Translations under genes and position numbers: made by a program
DNA from: Hansfordia pulvinata
Taxonomy: Eukaryota; Ascomycota; Sordariomycetes; Xylariales
Assembly (NCBI GenBank): GCA_006538405.1
Contig: BJKQ01000001.1
Coordinates: forward strand, 3,286,001 to 3,350,000
DNA: 64,000 nucleotides
Direction of reading: 5' to 3'
Part shown: positions 61,197-64,000 of the stretch, in pieces
Numbering within the stretch: position 1 is the first letter of the stretch
How the letters are laid out: each line of letters starts with the position of its first letter
Notes under the pieces: model-generated
The model's database searches: none
The model's input: only the letters and a program-made list of their open reading frames with translations
What the model was told of the DNA's origin: nothing

Positions 61197-63493
61197 ATGG
61201 GCGCCATGCACAATGCCTTGACCCGACTCACGTCTCTGCGCCCGCTACAGACTGGCCACGCCTACGCCGAAGTGCCCGACCATGATTTGACCCCCGGCGG
61301 AACACAGGCAGCCGCGTCTACTATCGTCGGCTCCCCGCTGTCTTTGCCCACAAAAGTTGCTGATGTATGGAACAAGCCTTCGCCCCGACGCCGCTTGGGC
61401 TGCTTCATGCGAACCTCTCCCAAGAGGCTTGCCATCATTGCCTTTGGTGTCCTTTTCACATTATTGCTCGTTGCGAGCGGCACCCGCCATTATATTGCCG
61501 AGCATGACGTGCCTCCACCCCCGGCGGATCCCGGCTACCATTGGTTGCAATACCCAAGGTGAGACAGTTTGTGCTTACTTCCCCTGCCGCTCAGCTATCG
61601 CCGCATGCAGCCTGCAGCGCGCATGCGCCTCACTGTCATTGGCCTGCCGTCGGCACTGCGCATTTATGCTGATCTTTGTGGTATAATAGTCTGAGTGGTT
61701 TCTACAACGGCGTCCGGTCTTTGGTCAATTACACCGACTGGGTGCCCGAGCAAGAGTCGGACCCCGAGGTGAAGCTCAACGTTACTAAGCAACCGCCCCT
61801 GGACCCAGTGGCCGCGAATCCCTACCCCGATTACAACTCTGTCGACTATCTGAAGAAGCACCATCCGGTTAAGGAATGCTTCATCGACGCCGAAGAAACC
61901 ATCCCCGCCCCCGATGTCTATGTCTATCCAGGCCTGCCTGGCAAGATGCCCTCGCCCTTGTGGGGCTCGTACGAGAACTTGAACATGAAGCCCGACCAAT
62001 GCTGGGAGCGATTCGGACGCTTCGGCCCCTACGGCTACAGCTACAACCCATTGGAAGGAGGACTCGGCCTCGCCAACAGCTCGGAGCACAGTGGGGCCGA
62101 CAAGGTCGAGGAGAAGTTACAAAAGATCGACTACCGCAATGTCAACTGGGGCGACGCGCAGAAACGTTGCTTTGAAAAGAACCGCGCCCGCTTCGTGGAT
62201 CTGGATGGATCGTCCAAGGACGGCAAGCGTGGCCCGATCAGAGAGCCCGTTCCGCGACAAGCTTACGTTCTGCGCACCTGGACGGGATACGAGTATTCCG
62301 ATGCCCAGCTGCTGTCGATGCGTGCCATGGTCAACGAGCTGTCGCTGAAGTCGGGTGGCGAGTACGACGTGCATCTCCTGGTGCACGTCAAGGACAACAC
62401 GATCCCCATCTGGGCAGACGAGGAGATATACAACAAGACCATCCAGGACAACGTTCCCAAGGAGTTCTGGGACATCGCCACGCTCTGGTCCGAAGCGCAA
62501 ATGCGTGTCTACTACCCAGGACCTTTCCCGGACGAAGAGAACCTGTACAACCACGCCAAAGCCGATGTCTACGGAGTCTACCGCTCTGCGCACTTTTCTC
62601 TGCAGTGGTTTGCCCAGCAGCACCCCGAGTATGAGTTCTTCTGGAACTGGGAGATGGACGTGCGCTATTCAGGCCACTACTACGAGTTTCACCAAGGCGT
62701 GCATAAATGGGCGGCCGCTCAGCCTCGCAAGCTCCTTTGGGAGCGCAGCGCCAAGTTCTGGATCCCCGGCATCCATGGTTCCTACAAGTCCTTCACGCAG
62801 CTGGTGGCACAGGAAAACATGGCCAACGATTCGGCTGAGCCCATCTGGGGTCCCGTCAAATTCGAGACGGGCGATCGCGGCATGCTGGAACCCCCTGCCT
62901 CCAACAAGCCGCCTCGATCTTTCGAGGAAGACGAGTTTCAATGGGGCGTGGGAGAGGACGCCGACTTGTTGACGTTCGACCCGATATTCGACCCGGTCGA
63001 TACCTTCTGGGTTTTCCGCGACGACGTCAACGGCTACGACCTCTCCCTGTCAGCCCCGCCACGCCGGGCGGCGCTTGTCACTCTTGGGCGCCTGTCGCGA
63101 CGTCTCCTGCACACGATGCACGAGGAGACTTACAAGATGCGGCACACCATGTTCCCAGAGATGTGGCCTGCGACTGTTGCGCTCCACCACGGCTACAAGG
63201 CGGCTTTCGTACCCCACCCCGTCTATTTCGACCGGATATGGCCCCTGGAGACGATGGATCAGATCTTCAACTACCCCAAATCGCCACAGGAAAGTCCGTT
63301 CGGATGGGGTGAGCACAACTTCCAGGGATCGACCTTCTACTACAACGCCGGCTTCAGCACGGCAGTCTGGCACCGCTGGTTTGGTGCCGAGGAGAATGGC
63401 AGTGGCGGCAAGGCTGACGAGGAACGCAACTCGGGCCGCATGTGCCTGCGAGGGATGCTGCATCATCCAATCAAAGAGGAGAAGATTGGTTAG
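61197..63493 (+). CDS. DUF3405 family type II membrane protein, putative glycosyltransferase-like
   Basis: Exon 1 is 61197-61558 and exon 2 is 61690-63493, separated by a 131-nt GT-AG intron; the protein has 721 residues. A basic cytosolic N-terminus is followed by one membrane helix (about residues 77-96, KRLAIIAFGVLFTLLLVASG), then a large region expected to lie in the lumen. That topology is typical of Golgi enzymes. The segments VLRTWTGYEY, HLLVHVKDNTIPIW and FFWNWEMDVRYSGHYY match the DUF3405 family. The acidic EMDVR segment resembles the metal-binding acidic motifs of glycosyltransferases, so a transferase role is an inference, not established. The start is the first in-frame ATG, followed by a second ATG three codons later. 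Several N-glycosylation sequons (such as NYT and NVT) lie in the lumenal part. The frame is intact. Confidence 0.9.
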
Positions 63494-64000
63494 ACGGCTC
63501 GGCGGGTTTCGTATGGCGACATGATTCACACGTATGGCGTTTATGGCGTTTATTTGGAGCCCAGAGCTTGGGTCTGGGTCGGCAAATCTGCAGCATTTGG
63601 CATTTACATTATTGATGAAGAGGTCTGCGGCATCGAGATCGTGGGCAGACTATTTTGCGCAGTGAAGAAGCAGCATCAGCATCAGCGTCAGCATCGGCAT
63701 CGAGTCTACAAAGGAGGATGCAACTTATGTGGTTAACGAAGAATGTGGCATGATCGTGTATACCTATATAGAAGGGGTGTTGTATCACGCTTAATACCAG
63801 CCAGTGCATATTGAGTGCCTGCCTAACCTGAACAAGCCATCATTAACTGACAGAGAAACTAGGACGTGAGCAATGCATACAAAGTCAACAAATACTGTTC
63901 ATATACTGAGCCCCATCGGCTCAGAACTCGCTCGAAAATTTCCTTTTCTGTTACTCTGTCGTGAGGGTTCAGCTATCTGCCAGTGTTTTCACGAGACCTC
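63494..64000. other. Downstream region of the DUF3405 gene
   Basis: Likely 3' UTR and terminator of the DUF3405 gene, then intergenic DNA to the window edge. A CAG/CATCAG repeat is present at about 63667-63702. No further gene start is seen. Confidence 0.6.

Noticed and set aside
1..64000. CRISPR array, bacterial operon or integrated prophage
   Set aside because: No direct repeats with regular unique spacers, no ribosome-binding sites, and spliced eukaryotic genes throughout.

Overview
This window looks like nuclear DNA of a filamentous ascomycete (Pezizomycotina, most likely a Sordariomycete; I cannot name the genus). The evidence is a GC-rich coding strand with strong C/G third-position bias, short GT-AG introns (57-391 nt) with CTAAC-like branch sites, and an unmistakably fungal gene set: a Rim15-type hybrid kinase, a YAP-like bZIP factor, a secreted M43-type metalloprotease, a DUF3405 protein and a Dal5-type permease. 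Gene density is low: about 12 supported genes in 64 kb, separated by long stretches rich in homopolymers and microsatellites.

Layout. 2.9-4.3 kb: salicylate-hydroxylase-like FAD monooxygenase (+). 6.85-8.5 kb: MFS permease (+). 12.9-14.4 kb: secreted zinc metalloprotease whose zinc motif is split over a 13-nt microexon (+). 15.06-16.75 kb: bZIP factor (-), convergent with the protease. 16.8-25.5 kb: no gene recognised. 25.5-26.7 kb: acyltransferase (+). 26.7-34.6 kb: no gene recognised. 34.6-40.4 kb: Rim15-like kinase (+). 41.7-43.6 kb: eIF3d (+). 45.1-46.5 kb: ribulose-5-phosphate 3-epimerase (+). 47.4-48.2 kb: an AT-rich, repeat-rich block. 48.8-49.2 kb: small secreted cysteine-rich protein (+). 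50.3-52.6 kb: Ofd1/Tpa1-type prolyl hydroxylase (+). 53.2-55.0 kb: AFG1/LACE1-type mitochondrial ATPase (+). 55.8-56.1 kb: possible small unknown gene (-). 61.2-63.5 kb: DUF3405 membrane protein (+).

The genes do not form an obvious pathway or biosynthetic cluster. They are mostly housekeeping and nutrient-response genes (Rim15 signalling, eIF3d, epimerase, oxygen-sensing hydroxylase, mitochondrial ATPase), with a few secreted or transport genes.

The most important technical observation is that five recognisable genes (bZIP, Rim15 twice, cysteine-rich protein, hydroxylase, AFG1) are each broken at a short C or G run. In all six places one extra C or G restores the conserved frame. This points to systematic under-calling of C/G runs in the assembly rather than to pseudogenes, and it means other genes may be hidden in the apparently empty stretches. 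The most unusual sequence signal is an octamer, TACGAGTA/TACTCGTA. I counted it 36 times by eye (about 2 expected by chance), all but once outside genes.
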